Of a stretch of DNA of 64,000 nucleotides, positions 35,242 to 44,389 are shown one piece after another. The stretch is from NCBI GenBank assembly GCA_037382465.1, contig JARRPX010000015.1, positions 18,196-82,195 of the forward strand, given 5' to 3'. Each line of letters begins with the position of its first letter. Positions within the stretch are counted from its first letter, which is position 1. This DNA comes from Anaerolineales bacterium (GTDB lineage: Bacteria; Chloroflexota; Anaerolineae; Anaerolineales; E44-bin32). Both the position numbers and the translations under genes were made by a program. The notes under the pieces were generated by a model. That model did not search any database. It had not been told where the DNA came from and worked only from the letters and a program-made list of their open reading frames with translations.

Positions 35242-37124
35242 GTTTGGCTCCCCTGACTGTGTGTGGCAGTGGATGAATTGGCGGCACTCGGATAAATGCG
35301 GATCGTCGCCGGTGGTGCAGACGTGGACTGCAGAAAGCGCAGCTTCACTCGGCCAATGTGGATCAAATCGCCGTGGGATAGTATTCGCCCCTCTTCGGAG
35401 ACTTCGTCATAATTGACCCAGGTGCCCGCCTCCGATCCTTGATCTTTCAGCAGGTAATTTCCGCCGGCCTGACGTATGAGGCGTGCGTGTAAATTGGATA
35501 CGGATGGATCCAGCAGCGGTGCCGGAGTCATGCTGGGATCGCGTCCCAGGATGACGTCGACCCCGGTGAGTGGGATGGCATCCATCTCTGTATCATCGCT
35601 GTCGAGCAGCACCAGTCGAGCTTCCACTTCCTGTGGGGTTGCCTGCTTCCGGTAGCCGGCACGTTTCAAATGCTGTCTGAGTACAGACGAGTCCTGTTTG
35701 GTTTCGGCGGCCGCTGCCGTTTGCGAGTGTGTCCCGCTGAGGATCACAGTGGAGACGGCAATGCCCAAAATCAGGACCACGACAGCCCCGATCACGGGCC
35801 CGACTGCGCTGCGCAGTGAACTCAAGCCGCGCGGCGGTGTTTTGACTTCGATGGATACCGGTAGCTCTATGGATACGCCTTGCAGTCCCAGGTTGTCCTC
35901 GACGACCGCTTGAATCGTATGCGCCTGGGATTGAAGGTACTCGCTCAGATCCCAATCGAGGTAATCGAAAGGTTCCTGATCGCGAACCGCAACGATCTCA
36001 CCATCGACGACCAACTGACTTTGTCTCAACGCTCTGGGGTGGCCGTCCGGAAACGTGATCAGCAGCTGCAACGTTCGGGAGGTGGGTGGCAGTTCTTCCA
36101 GGGTCAGGTTGGCTTCGCCGGTCTCTCGGGTGATTTGATCCGGAGGTTGGATGAACGCCACGTCCGGGGGCATCACGTTGATCTCGAAGGTCTGGATTTC
36201 GGAATAGACCTCGAGGTCGGCGTCGGTGAGGCGAATTTGAACCAGATGACTGCCGGAAGATATGACGTTGGAAGAGTAGGTTAATTTGTATTCCGCACGC
36301 TGCGCCAGGATTTTTTCTGCGAGTCCGGAGAGTCCCAGTTTTGGATCGAAGAAGAGGAATTGGCCGCCGGTTGCTTCTGCCAGTTGGCGCAGCGGTTCGG
36401 CTTCGGGCTGTTCCATGTTCTCTGCCTGGCCGAACAAGACGGGGTGTATGACGATGCCCGACATGCGCGCTCGAGTGATGATGTTGGAAATCGAGACGTC
36501 CTGTGGGATGCGCATCAAGGGTGTCAAAAAAACGACGTGGGTCGGCATGCCCGGATGGGAGGGCGCCTCCAGGGCGATGTCGAGGGCGCGCAGTAGAATG
36601 TCGTAGCCGTTACTGCTCTCCTCAAAAGCCGGCGTGAATTCGTCCAGCGTGGCTGCGAGGTCGACCGTCGAGCGCGTGTGCGACACCAGAATTCCCTCGG
36701 CCGTGACCAGCCGAAAATCGTCGACGTCGATCACACTCGCTGCCGGCGTCCGCCACCAGGACAGCAGCGCCTGCCTGGCCAATTCGAAACGGGAACGTCC
36801 GAGGGAATCACGCACCTTCATGTCCGCCGTCGTGTTGATCACGAAAACCTGACGCGTCCCGACTTGCTCCTCGGTTACGGTGTGATCCAACTGAAGCGCG
36901 TCATTTTCAAATACACTGAAGTTCGACGCCGAAAGCCCCGAGATATGCTCCCCGGCGCCATCGGTGACCGTGAGGTAGAGCGTTATCCGGGGGAAGTCGT
37001 CCGTGATCGGCCGGGAGACGCGCACGGTCACGTTCTGCTGCGCATGCGTCAGGGAGAACGGCAACATGAAAAGGAAGATGAGAAACGGAACGCACTTCCG
37101 TCGTATTGCGGCCGGCTTGGGCAT
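35238..37124 (-). CDS. Secreted/membrane VWA-like protein with cytoplasmic FHA domain
   Basis: The 628-residue product starts with a signal peptide (FLIFLFMLPFSLTHA), then a beta-sandwich domain and a von Willebrand factor A-like domain (VFVINTTADMKVRDSLGRS, with the DxTxS-like site read as NTTADMK), a second beta domain, one membrane span (about 475-495, VGPVIGAVVVLILGIAVSTVIL) and a C-terminal FHA domain (VILGRDPSM, then SNLHARL and GTWVNYDEV). FHA domains bind phosphothreonine. I use ATG at 37124; the frame is open to 37202 but the TACAAT element six bases before the ATG fits a leaderless start. The gene overlaps the phosphatase gene. Confidence 0.87.
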   Translation of the reverse strand: MPKPAAIRRKCVPFLIFLFMLPFSLTHAQQNVTVRVSRPITDDFPRITLYLTVTDGAGEHISGLSASNFSVFENDALQLDHTVTEEQVGTRQVFVINTTADMKVRDSLGRSRFELARQALLSWWRTPAASVIDVDDFRLVTAEGILVSHTRSTVDLAATLDEFTPAFEESSNGYDILLRALDIALEAPSHPGMPTHVVFLTPLMRIPQDVSISNIITRARMSGIVIHPVLFGQAENMEQPEAEPLRQLAEATGGQFLFFDPKLGLSGLAEKILAQRAEYKLTYSSNVISSGSHLVQIRLTDADLEVYSEIQTFEINVMPPDVAFIQPPDQITRETGEANLTLEELPPTSRTLQLLITFPDGHPRALRQSQLVVDGEIVAVRDQEPFDYLDWDLSEYLQSQAHTIQAVVEDNLGLQGVSIELPVSIEVKTPPRGLSSLRSAVGPVIGAVVVLILGIAVSTVILSGTHSQTAAAAETKQDSSVLRQHLKRAGYRKQATPQEVEARLVLLDSDDTEMDAIPLTGVDVILGRDPSMTPAPLLDPSVSNLHARLIRQAGGNYLLKDQGSEAGTWVNYDEVSEEGRILSHGDLIHIGRVKLRFLQSTSAPPATIRIYPSAANSSTATHSQGSQT

Positions 37125-37130
37125 GTGACC

Positions 37131-37136
37131 ATTGTA
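37131..37136 (-). promoter_or_regulatory. -10 element of the VWA/FHA gene, leaderless arrangement
   Basis: TACAAT on the minus strand is separated from the ATG at 37124 by six bases. No ribosome-binding site is present and no clear -35 was found. Confidence 0.5.
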
Positions 37137-37305
37137 GCATGTCACTTTGGGTCGGGAACAGGCAGTTTGCAATCGGCTTACAAACCGCGCGCAAGCAGGC
37201 ACTCAGGTTGTATGATGCTGTTGAAGGAAGCGTTCGAAAGCTCGTGCAAGTAATCAGAGTCGGACGATTTTCGAGGGTGTGACCGGGATTGCGGAGAGAG
37301 CCATC

Positions 37306-37413
37306 ATGAACACGAATGAGCGCATGATCCGTTTCGTTTTCGTCAGTGGTTTTCTGGCAGTCTTGGTTGTTGAGGTCTGGCTTCTGGTTCGAGCAGTCGG
37401 CATACTCGTGTAG
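37306..37413 (+). CDS. Putative 35-residue single-span membrane protein
   Basis: A small ORF with ATG at 37306 and GGAGAGAG ending six bases before it. The product starts MNTNERMIRFVFV and consists of a short polar head and one hydrophobic span with a Val/Leu-rich core ending AVGILV. It is followed about 105 bases later by a very strong terminator on the same strand. I do not recognise it. The size and composition are those of small membrane regulatory or toxin-like proteins, but chance is possible. Confidence 0.5.
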   Translation: MNTNERMIRFVFVSGFLAVLVVEVWLLVRAVGILV

Positions 37414-37518
37414 ATATTGCAATTATCGGTATATCGTTTGGTTGATGTGTCGGTTTTACAACTTGTGAGAATGTGCTGGTAGTATTTCGTCGGTAGTGTT
37501 TAGAGCCTCCCTCTGGCA

Positions 37519-37558
37519 GACCTTCCCGCTTACCCCCCATAAGCGGGAAGGTCATTTT
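37519..37558 (+). terminator. Strong intrinsic terminator
   Basis: A perfect 14-bp stem (GACCTTCCCGCTTA at 37519-37532 and its complement at 37540-37553) with a 7-base C-rich loop is followed by ATTTTAA. The only thing it can serve on the plus strand is the small ORF at 37306-37413 or an untranslated RNA. Confidence 0.8.
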
Positions 37559-37660
37559 AACGGCGGAGCGTATTTCGACATGCTGATGGGTTAAACATGA
37601 ATCGAGACTCGGCGAAATGCGGATGCGATTTGCAGTGAAAAGGGGGTTTGAACTTCGGCC

Positions 37661-39196
37661 TTATTCCCACTCGATCGTTGCCGGAGGCTTGGAGGAGATA
37701 TCGTAAACTACACGGTTTACGCTGGCGACCTCGTTGACGATGCGGTTGCTGATGCGCGCCAGGAGTTCATGCGGAAGCCGTGCCCAATCTGCGGTCATGA
37801 AATCGTCCGTCGTAACGGCGCGCACCACGATGGTCTCTGCGTACGTGCGTTGATCGCCCATCACCCCGACGGATCGAATCGGCAGCAACACGGCGAACGC
37901 CTGCGCAGTCTCATCCCGCAGCATACCCGCCTGATGCAGCTCCTGGGTGACGATGTGGTCCGCAGCGCGCAGTTTGTTCAGCCGCTCCACGGTTAATGGG
38001 CCGAGGCAACGCACTCCCAGGCCGGGACCGGGAAAGGGCTGGCGCCAGACGATCGATTCGGGAAGGCCCAACTCGAGGCCAACGGCGCGCACTTCGTCTT
38101 TGAACAAGTAGCGCAGCGGTTCGATGAGTTCGAAATCCAGGTCGGGCGGCAAACCACCGACGTTGTGGTGGGTTTTGATGCGTGCGGCGACGCGGCGATC
38201 CGGTGCGCTGGACTCGACCACGTCCGGATATATCGTGCCTTGAACCAGAAAGCGAACGTCCCCGGCGACATTCTCGGCTTGTTCTTCGAACACGCGGATG
38301 AATTTCTCGCCGATGATGCGCCGCTTCTCTTCGGGTTCGGTTATGCCATCCAGAGCGTCCAGAAAGACTTCGGTGGCGTCGATGGCGATCAGCCGGGCGC
38401 CGAGCTGTTCCTCGAAGGTCTCCACCACAGTTTCCGGTTCGCCGAGGCGCATCAATCCGTTGTTCACGAAAATGCAGGTGAGTTGATCACCAACGGCGCG
38501 ATGGACGAGCGCGGCGGCCACGGAGGAATCGACGCCGCCACTGACGCCGGCGATGGCCCTGGTCGTTCCGATCCGCGAGCGGATATCTTCGACGGCGCTT
38601 TCGATGATCGAGGCCGGCGTCCATTGCGGCTCGCAGCCGCAGACGTCGATCACGAAGGCCCGGATGATTTCCACGCCGTTCGGCGTATGGCGGACCTCCG
38701 GATGGAACTGCAGTCCGTAGCGTTTTGCTTGCGGATCCCCCATAGCAGCGATGGGAGAATTATCCGAACTCGCCAGGATGTCGAAGCCGGGAGGCGGCGT
38801 TTCGGTGCGGTCCCCGTGCGACATCCAGACTCGCTGGGTCTGCGATCCCAGCAGCGGATTGGGGGTAACGACGTCGATCGTGGCGTGCCCGTATTCGCGT
38901 TCGCTCGATGCGGAAACGCGGCCGCCCAGGGTATGCGTCAGCGCGTGCATGCCGTAGCATATGCCGAGGATGGGAAGGCCGCTTTCGAGGACATAATCGG
39001 GGATTTGCGGCGCGCCTTTCTCGTAGATCGACGCCGGTCCGCCGGATAGAATGAAACCTTTGGGCCGGGAATCGAGCACTTCTGTGGAAGTTGTGTTGTA
39101 GGGGAACAATTCGCAGTAGACGCTGATCTCGCGTACACGTCGAGCGATCAACTGCGAGTATTGGGATCCGAAGTCGAGAACGGCGATGGAGTCCAT
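37661..39196 (-). CDS. guaA: GMP synthase (glutamine-hydrolysing)
   Basis: GuaA converts XMP to GMP with ATP and glutamine. The 511-residue product has an N-terminal class I glutaminase domain ([17 protein letters not shown]; nucleophile Cys80 in [18 protein letters not shown]), then the ATP-pyrophosphatase domain with [14 protein letters not shown], and the C-terminal dimerisation domain ending KPPATIEWE, as expected. It starts five bases after the stop of xpt, so the two purine-salvage genes are translated from one message. Length is normal. Confidence 0.97.
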   Translation of the reverse strand: MDSIAVLDFGSQYSQLIARRVREISVYCELFPYNTTSTEVLDSRPKGFILSGGPASIYEKGAPQIPDYVLESGLPILGICYGMHALTHTLGGRVSASSEREYGHATIDVVTPNPLLGSQTQRVWMSHGDRTETPPPGFDILASSDNSPIAAMGDPQAKRYGLQFHPEVRHTPNGVEIIRAFVIDVCGCEPQWTPASIIESAVEDIRSRIGTTRAIAGVSGGVDSSVAAALVHRAVGDQLTCIFVNNGLMRLGEPETVVETFEEQLGARLIAIDATEVFLDALDGITEPEEKRRIIGEKFIRVFEEQAENVAGDVRFLVQGTIYPDVVESSAPDRRVAARIKTHHNVGGLPPDLDFELIEPLRYLFKDEVRAVGLELGLPESIVWRQPFPGPGLGVRCLGPLTVERLNKLRAADHIVTQELHQAGMLRDETAQAFAVLLPIRSVGVMGDQRTYAETIVVRAVTTDDFMTADWARLPHELLARISNRIVNEVASVNRVVYDISSKPPATIEWE

Positions 39197-39201
39197 TTCC
39201 T

Positions 39202-39780
39202 TCAGTCTTCGAAGATGATTTTATCGTCGTGCATTTCGGTAACCACGGCGAGCGCTTCGATGGGAATGCCGAGGCTGGCAAACACGTCGCGGCCACCTTC
39301 GAAACGCTTCTCGATCACGGCTCCAATCCCCACGACCGTTGCACCTGCGGCCTGGGTCAGCCGCACGAGGCCCATGATCGTTTGCCCCGTCGCCAGGAAA
39401 TCATCGACGATCAAAATCCTTTCCTTGGCACTCAGGTATTCCGGCGAGACGATCAACTCCACGATGTGGCCTTTGGTGTGGGATGCGGTGAGCGTCAGGA
39501 AAATTTGATCGGGCATGGTCACCGGTTTGGACTTGCGCGCGTACACGACGGGGATATTCATGTGCAGCCCGGTCATCACCGCCGGTGCGATGCCGGAAAT
39601 TTCAGCCGTGAGTATTTTCGTGGCTTGAACCCCGGCGAATCGTCCTGCCAGCTCTTTCCCGCAAGCGTCCATCAATACCGGATCGACCTGATGGTTGATG
39701 AAGCTGTCCACTTTGAGGATCCCGTTTCCGAGATTCTTTCCATCAGCCAGGATGCGCTTTTTGAGTTGTTCCATCTGCAC
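39202..39780 (-). CDS. xpt: Xanthine phosphoribosyltransferase
   Basis: This salvage enzyme makes XMP from xanthine and PRPP, which the adjacent GuaA then aminates. The 192-residue product shows the family start [19 protein letters not shown], the [10 protein letters not shown] segment and the PRPP-binding loop [13 protein letters not shown], with [10 protein letters not shown] between. Length matches Bacillus-type Xpt. The ATG has AAGGAAG upstream, and a promoter lies at 39813-39841. I looked for a purine riboswitch in the leader and did not find its conserved core. Confidence 0.95.
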   Translation of the reverse strand: MQMEQLKKRILADGKNLGNGILKVDSFINHQVDPVLMDACGKELAGRFAGVQATKILTAEISGIAPAVMTGLHMNIPVVYARKSKPVTMPDQIFLTLTASHTKGHIVELIVSPEYLSAKERILIVDDFLATGQTIMGLVRLTQAAGATVVGIGAVIEKRFEGGRDVFASLGIPIEALAVVTEMHDDKIIFED

Positions 39781-39812
39781 TTCCTTGTGCGTGAAACGAA
39801 TGAGGATGACCC

Positions 39813-39841
39813 ATTGTACAACGAGCTATGGCGCGGGTAAA
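39813..39841 (-). promoter_or_regulatory. Promoter of the xpt-guaA operon
   Basis: Read on the minus strand: TTTACC, 17 bp, TACAAT, with the -10 element about 32 bases before the xpt ATG. The leader is short and has no recognised riboswitch. Confidence 0.65.
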
Positions 39842-40055
39842 ACGATTCGTCGAATTTGGTGTCGTTGTTCACTATTCCGGCATGAGTTTGGTTCAATCTG
39901 CTGGGATCTGAGCTGTATCGTTCGTCCGACTTCAGTATTCTGGCTGCGTTTGATCTGTGCTTGCTGCCTGGCGATCGTGTTCCCGGAGTGGCTGCCAGCG
40001 AGCACCGATTGAATTTGATTGGACTCCGACGAAATCTGGCAAACCCGGCTCGAAT

Positions 40056-41054
40056 CTAAAGGGGATCTCGCCGCGGATTGCTGATCCGCGCGCGTTCGAA
40101 ATGTTGGATGAGCCAGGCGTTGTACAAATGGTGATACAGGAGGTAGAACGTTGGGCCCAGGGCAACCATTGGATTGATGAAGGCCAGCGCGATCCAGATG
40201 ACAAACGAAAGATTCTTGTGCCCCAAAGATTGCCCGGCTTCCTGCCAGAAATTGTGACCTCCGAGTAAAAAACCCGCGCTGAAATTGATCAGGCAAAGCA
40301 GGAGCGAAATCAGGGCGATGGCGGCCAACGCAGGTATGGAATCCGTGCTGCTGCTGCGCAGATAATACGACGCATTGGCACTGATGATAAAGACATTGGC
40401 GATCCACAACGGAAACGAGATGGCTTTGCCCCTGCGGATGCGATTTTGTGTGCCCGCGGGAAGTCTGGAAGCGAGACGCGCGAGGATCAACGGCACGAGC
40501 ATAACAATCAACACCGGCCGCAGCACTTCGCCTACTGAAATTCGGATTCCTGAACCGAGCAGGGCCGGCAAGACAGTGGGAATGACGAACGCGCAGGCCA
40601 GGTTGGTCAAAATGACGGAAGCTACGACGTATTCCACTCTGCGCTGGACGAATGCGGTGATGACGGGTGCGGCAATGGCCGTCGGTGCGGCGGCGGTCAT
40701 GAATGCGGCCAGAGCGAGGTTGGTGTTGTATGGCGCCAGCACGGCATATCCCCCAAATGCGATGGCCAGGTTCAGGAACAGGATCCAGATCACGTTTTTA
40801 GGAAACGACCTGAGATCGAAGTCGATGCCCAGAAAGGCAAAGAAAAGCATGACCATCAAGAGATATCGAATGAGAAAGGTCAGGGAATGAGCCTGGGGTA
40901 CGAACACCCCAACCAGCAAGGTAAATATCAGGGCCAGACCCTTGCCCTGTGTGGGGAGAAATGCGCGTACTTTTGTTATGATGACTTCAGCCTGTAAAGA
41001 ATTTCCCCCGCCTTTGGCACGTAAAGGGTGCCTTCGTCTTCGCGGTTCTTCCAT
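40056..41054 (-). CDS. BASS-family (bile acid:Na+ symporter-like) transporter
   Basis: The product has about ten hydrophobic spans in the SBF/BASS arrangement (LMVMLFFAFLGIDFDLRSF, ALAAFMTAAAPTAIAAPVI, which includes a crossover-like AAPTAIAAP). Members move organic acids with Na+. The ATG at 41054 lies inside the end of the LarA-type gene (79-base overlap) and has no ribosome-binding site, so the true start may be a later non-ATG codon near residue 25. It is the last gene of the uronate cluster and could carry a sugar acid. Confidence 0.8.
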   Translation of the reverse strand: MEEPRRRRHPLRAKGGGNSLQAEVIITKVRAFLPTQGKGLALIFTLLVGVFVPQAHSLTFLIRYLLMVMLFFAFLGIDFDLRSFPKNVIWILFLNLAIAFGGYAVLAPYNTNLALAAFMTAAAPTAIAAPVITAFVQRRVEYVVASVILTNLACAFVIPTVLPALLGSGIRISVGEVLRPVLIVMLVPLILARLASRLPAGTQNRIRRGKAISFPLWIANVFIISANASYYLRSSSTDSIPALAAIALISLLLCLINFSAGFLLGGHNFWQEAGQSLGHKNLSFVIWIALAFINPMVALGPTFYLLYHHLYNAWLIQHFERARISNPRRDPL

Positions 41055-42253
41055 TCGTCCGGATTTACCTCAGCGGGGTTGAGGTAATCCAGGTTGAGCC
41101 GTGCGCAGTCCTGCGCCGGGATTTTACTGGCCAGCTTGATGTGAACGTTCGGTTTTTCGACGCCGTCTTCCAACACGCCCGCGCCGCGCAGATGCGTGCT
41201 GTGTGCCAGCACACCGAGGGGAATGTCCTTGAAGCGCTCCCAATCGTTCAAGAAATAGGGCAGGATGTGATATCCGACTTCGTAGATATACCTGCCGTGC
41301 ACGTGGCTGACCACCTCCAAATCCGGCGCGTAGATGACGACTTCGCCGCCCATTGCAACGACGGGCTCGAGCTTGTACATCGCCTTCGCCGCCGTCCACA
41401 GCTCGTCGTACATGGCTGGAGCACACGAGAGGACTCTGCGGAATGGTTTGTCATAGCGGCGGATGTGGCGCTTCGCGGACAAGTCCGCCGCTTCGTTCCA
41501 GGCAGCGACCGGATCACCGACGAACAAACCTCCCAGACCCTCGCCTTCCACCACCAGGGACACGAGGGAGTGAGGTGTATGCAGCCGGCTCGCAGCAGCA
41601 TGGATCATGGCGCGCACGGGCGTCTCTTTGATCCCGATCGTCCCCACCACGCCCGCCAGCGCGCCGAGCCAGTGCGTTGCGTTGATCATCTCCGCGCCGG
41701 AGATACCGGGAAAGAGATACTTCTCTCCGCCCGAATATCCCACCACTTCGTGGGGAAACGTCGGCCCCAGGATGAGAATGTGATCGTAGTCCAGGACCGC
41801 CTTGTTGATGCGGATCTCGACTTCATCGGGAAGGGACGGATGCCAGCGCGCGCCTGCAAGCTGCTTGATCTCGTCTTGGTCCATTACACCCAGGGAGGTC
41901 AACGCCGCAGGATCGTCCCAGGCATGATTCAGCAGACCGATGTGCTTGAAGATCGTCGTCCGTTCATCGGCGTCGATGCCTACCAGACGCTGGAGACTCG
42001 CTTCCTGCAGCGCCGGATGCGTACCCAGCGCAACCATGAAATCGAGTCGTTTCGTGTCGCCCAGCAGCTCAACGAGAGTACGGAACAGAAACGGCAGCGG
42101 CAAGGTGCGAGTGTGGTCCGGAATCAGGACGAGCAGACGTTGACCTGCGAATTGGCCTTCGAGCGCGCTCGCAAGCGTGCTGCGTACCTCTACATCCGTC
42201 AGCCGTCGACCGGCCGGGGCGATTGCGTGGATCGTCATCCCGTAAGCCCTCAT
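40976..42253 (-). CDS. LarA-type nickel-pincer-dependent racemase/epimerase
   Basis: The 425-residue protein belongs to the lactate racemase superfamily (LarA/DUF2088), which racemises 2-hydroxy acids with a nickel-pincer nucleotide bound to a Lys. Motifs: PDHTRTLP (45-52), ALGTHPALQE (75-84), and GYSGGEKYLFPGIS with Lys178, then His194 in NATHW, exactly 16 residues apart like Lys184 and His200 of L. plantarum LarA. A start at ATG 42238 with GAGGG before it is also possible. It lies between an SDR oxidoreductase and a BASS transporter and downstream of tagaturonate epimerase, which points to a sugar acid such as mannonate/gluconate rather than lactate. LarB, LarC and LarE for cofactor assembly are not in the window. 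Confidence 0.88.
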   Translation of the reverse strand: MRAYGMTIHAIAPAGRRLTDVEVRSTLASALEGQFAGQRLLVLIPDHTRTLPLPFLFRTLVELLGDTKRLDFMVALGTHPALQEASLQRLVGIDADERTTIFKHIGLLNHAWDDPAALTSLGVMDQDEIKQLAGARWHPSLPDEVEIRINKAVLDYDHILILGPTFPHEVVGYSGGEKYLFPGISGAEMINATHWLGALAGVVGTIGIKETPVRAMIHAAASRLHTPHSLVSLVVEGEGLGGLFVGDPVAAWNEAADLSAKRHIRRYDKPFRRVLSCAPAMYDELWTAAKAMYKLEPVVAMGGEVVIYAPDLEVVSHVHGRYIYEVGYHILPYFLNDWERFKDIPLGVLAHSTHLRGAGVLEDGVEKPNVHIKLASKIPAQDCARLNLDYLNPAEVNPDEWKNREDEGTLYVPKAGEILYRLKSS

Positions 42254-42289
42254 CCTATTTTAATTAACTGTATCAGATCGTTGCCTGCA

Positions 42290-43126
42290 TCAGACTCCGC
42301 TGTATGCCGAGAATCCGCCGTCGATGGGTATCACCGCTCCGGTTACGAATGCGGAGGCGGGTGAGAGCAGCCACAGCGTTGCGCCGAGGAGATCTTCGGG
42401 TACTCCGTAGCGTTTCATCGGCGTGTGCGCCAGGATCGCCTGGCCGCGCGGGGTCGGATCGCCGCTTTTCTCATCCGTGAGCAGGAAGCGATTCTGTTCG
42501 GTGAGAAAGAATCCGGGGGCAATGGCGTTGATGCGGATGTGCGTCGAATAATTCTGCGCCATGTGAACGGCGAGCCATTGTGTGAAATTATTGATCGCTG
42601 CTTTTGCCGCCGAATATGCCGGAATACGCGTGAGCGGTCGAAAGGCGTTCATCGACGAGATGTTCAGGATCACGCCTTCGCCGCGTTCCGCCATGCCACG
42701 TCCGAATACCTGGCAGGGCAGGATCGTACCCAACAGATTCAGATCGCCGACGTGCCGCAGCGCATCGAGCGGCAGATCGAAGAATGACAGGTCGGGACTG
42801 GTTGTGGCCGAAGGGTGGTTGCCGCCGGCTGCGTTGACGAGAATATCGACCGCTCCGAACCGGTTTCGTACGGTTTCATCCGCCTGGTGCAGCGTCTCGA
42901 TTTCGAGAACGTTGCCAAAGACGTGCGACGTGCGTTCCCTGACCGCTTCGGGAAACCGGTCGATGGCTTCGTGCGCCAATTCCTGGTTCAGATCGAGCAA
43001 GACGACGTTGGCGTTGCAGCCCAGCAAGGCGCCGGCAATTACGCTGCCCAGCACGCCCGCTCCGCCCGTGACGACCACCGTACGGCCGGAGAAATCGTAA
43101 AGCGCCGTGAGTTCTTCCATGTTCAT
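42290..43126 (-). CDS. SDR-family oxidoreductase, probable D-fructuronate reductase/D-mannonate oxidoreductase
   Basis: A 278-residue short-chain dehydrogenase. It has the nucleotide motif VTGGAGVLGS (20-29), the NAAGG after strand 4, the catalytic Ser in NISSMNAF and YSAAK (Tyr/Lys). The similarity to the mannonate oxidoreductase group (SDR type, with the PLDALRHVGDLNLLGTI helix) and the position between UxaE and LarA suggest reduction of fructuronate to mannonate. The ATG overlaps the UxaE stop (ATGA), so coupling is expected. Substrate is inferred from context and could differ. Confidence 0.85.
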   Translation of the reverse strand: MNMEELTALYDFSGRTVVVTGGAGVLGSVIAGALLGCNANVVLLDLNQELAHEAIDRFPEAVRERTSHVFGNVLEIETLHQADETVRNRFGAVDILVNAAGGNHPSATTSPDLSFFDLPLDALRHVGDLNLLGTILPCQVFGRGMAERGEGVILNISSMNAFRPLTRIPAYSAAKAAINNFTQWLAVHMAQNYSTHIRINAIAPGFFLTEQNRFLLTDEKSGDPTPRGQAILAHTPMKRYGVPEDLLGATLWLLSPASAFVTGAVIPIDGGFSAYSGV

Positions 43127-44295
43127 GATTCTCCCTCGAGCAGGCCGAGATGTTTCTCGAAATGTGCCTGAAGACCGTCGAAATAGGCATCATCATGTTT
43201 AACGAGTGCGGCCTTGATTTCCTTTCCAAACTGCGCCAGCGCCGAGCCGTACGTCACGTGCAGGACTTCTCTGGCGTGGAAATCGTCCAACAACGCCGGA
43301 AGGTCGCTCGTGTCCGGCAAGAGATCCAACTGCGCAGACACGTGATACGTTTTCCTGTCGCTTTCGTACCGTTCGCGCCCCAACGCATAAATCCTTTCAA
43401 ACAGATCGGTTTCGTACTTCGCCAGGACGCGCAGCGCCTCGAGATAGCTCGTGCCGGCGGTCTTCACGTGGATGCGGTCCCCCCAATATCTGGCGAGCAA
43501 CGGATAGACGCTGAACTTATCCGAACCCGAATGCAGACTGAGCTTGTACCTTCCGAAGTGCGCCGTTACCATGGCATGCCTGGCAAGTTCGGCGTCCAAT
43601 GCCGTCAAATCGCCGATGTAATCCACGCCTTTTTCGAATCGTCCGATGAACCGCGGCGCGAGTGAAGTGAATTTCACGCCCCGGCGGGTTAACTCGTTGG
43701 CGATGAAGAAATGCTCCGCCGGAGTGGTGGGTGAATCGGTTTCGTCGACGGAGACCTCGAAATCAAAGCCGTCTTTCACCTCGCTCAAGCGTCTGAACAT
43801 ATCGACCGCATGTTGGATGGCTTTGCCGTATTTGGCGGCGGCGCGCATCAATGTCTCCGTATCGAAGCGGCCCCAGGCCTGTTCATCATCGTCACACAGA
43901 TACAACGCTGACAATTCGTCCCAGTCGTAGGCGGCGGTCTTCCCCCGCAATGCGTCCGGAGAATCGCTGTCGGCGGCGTTGTCCACATACTCGCCGGGGT
44001 CGACGGTGAAGAAAGTATATCCCGCCGCGATGAAGGGCGGAATATCGTCGATGGTTTTCAGGTGGTCGGCGTCGGCGCCCCAGGGAGCGTCCCATCCTGC
44101 ATCTTCGACGGCGCGTCTGGCGTCGTCCATGACTTGTTGTGGGGTACGGCCCGTGCGGGCGTTCTCGCGCACGGACTGTTGGGCGAAGACCGGGGCAAAC
44201 TTCGTGCCGCGCACTGCGGCGATGTGACCCGGCGTGGCGAGCCCGAGACGGTCGCCGAAACCAAAGGAGGGTTGGAGATCAAGTGGAGAAATCAT
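43123..44295 (-). CDS. uxaE: Tagaturonate/fructuronate epimerase (UxaE family)
   Basis: UxaE interconverts D-tagaturonate and D-fructuronate, linking galacturonate and glucuronate breakdown. The product (390 residues from ATG at 44295, AAGGA upstream) has the family opening SFGFGDRLGLATPGH, the FDFEVSVDETDSPTTP segment, the conserved SLHSGSDKFSVYP and HVKTAGTSYLEALR. The frame is open for another 100 codons upstream but that part has no family character and covers the intergenic region and the 5' part of the divergent gene. It is first in the uxaE-SDR-larA-BASS operon, with a divergent receiver/AraC-type gene upstream. Confidence 0.88.
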   Translation of the reverse strand: MISPLDLQPSFGFGDRLGLATPGHIAAVRGTKFAPVFAQQSVRENARTGRTPQQVMDDARRAVEDAGWDAPWGADADHLKTIDDIPPFIAAGYTFFTVDPGEYVDNAADSDSPDALRGKTAAYDWDELSALYLCDDDEQAWGRFDTETLMRAAAKYGKAIQHAVDMFRRLSEVKDGFDFEVSVDETDSPTTPAEHFFIANELTRRGVKFTSLAPRFIGRFEKGVDYIGDLTALDAELARHAMVTAHFGRYKLSLHSGSDKFSVYPLLARYWGDRIHVKTAGTSYLEALRVLAKYETDLFERIYALGRERYESDRKTYHVSAQLDLLPDTSDLPALLDDFHAREVLHVTYGSALAQFGKEIKAALVKHDDAYFDGLQAHFEKHLGLLEGES

Positions 44296-44389
44296 CGTTG
44301 CATTCCTTATTATGCCATCGATTTCGAAGCTGGCCACACCGCCGAGTACGACGGCCAGAATCTCACGATCCCCGCTTTTGGCGCTGTAG

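Noticed and set aside
39781..40055. Purine riboswitch before xpt
   Set aside because: The expected conserved loops and P1 stem were not seen; the leader is short.
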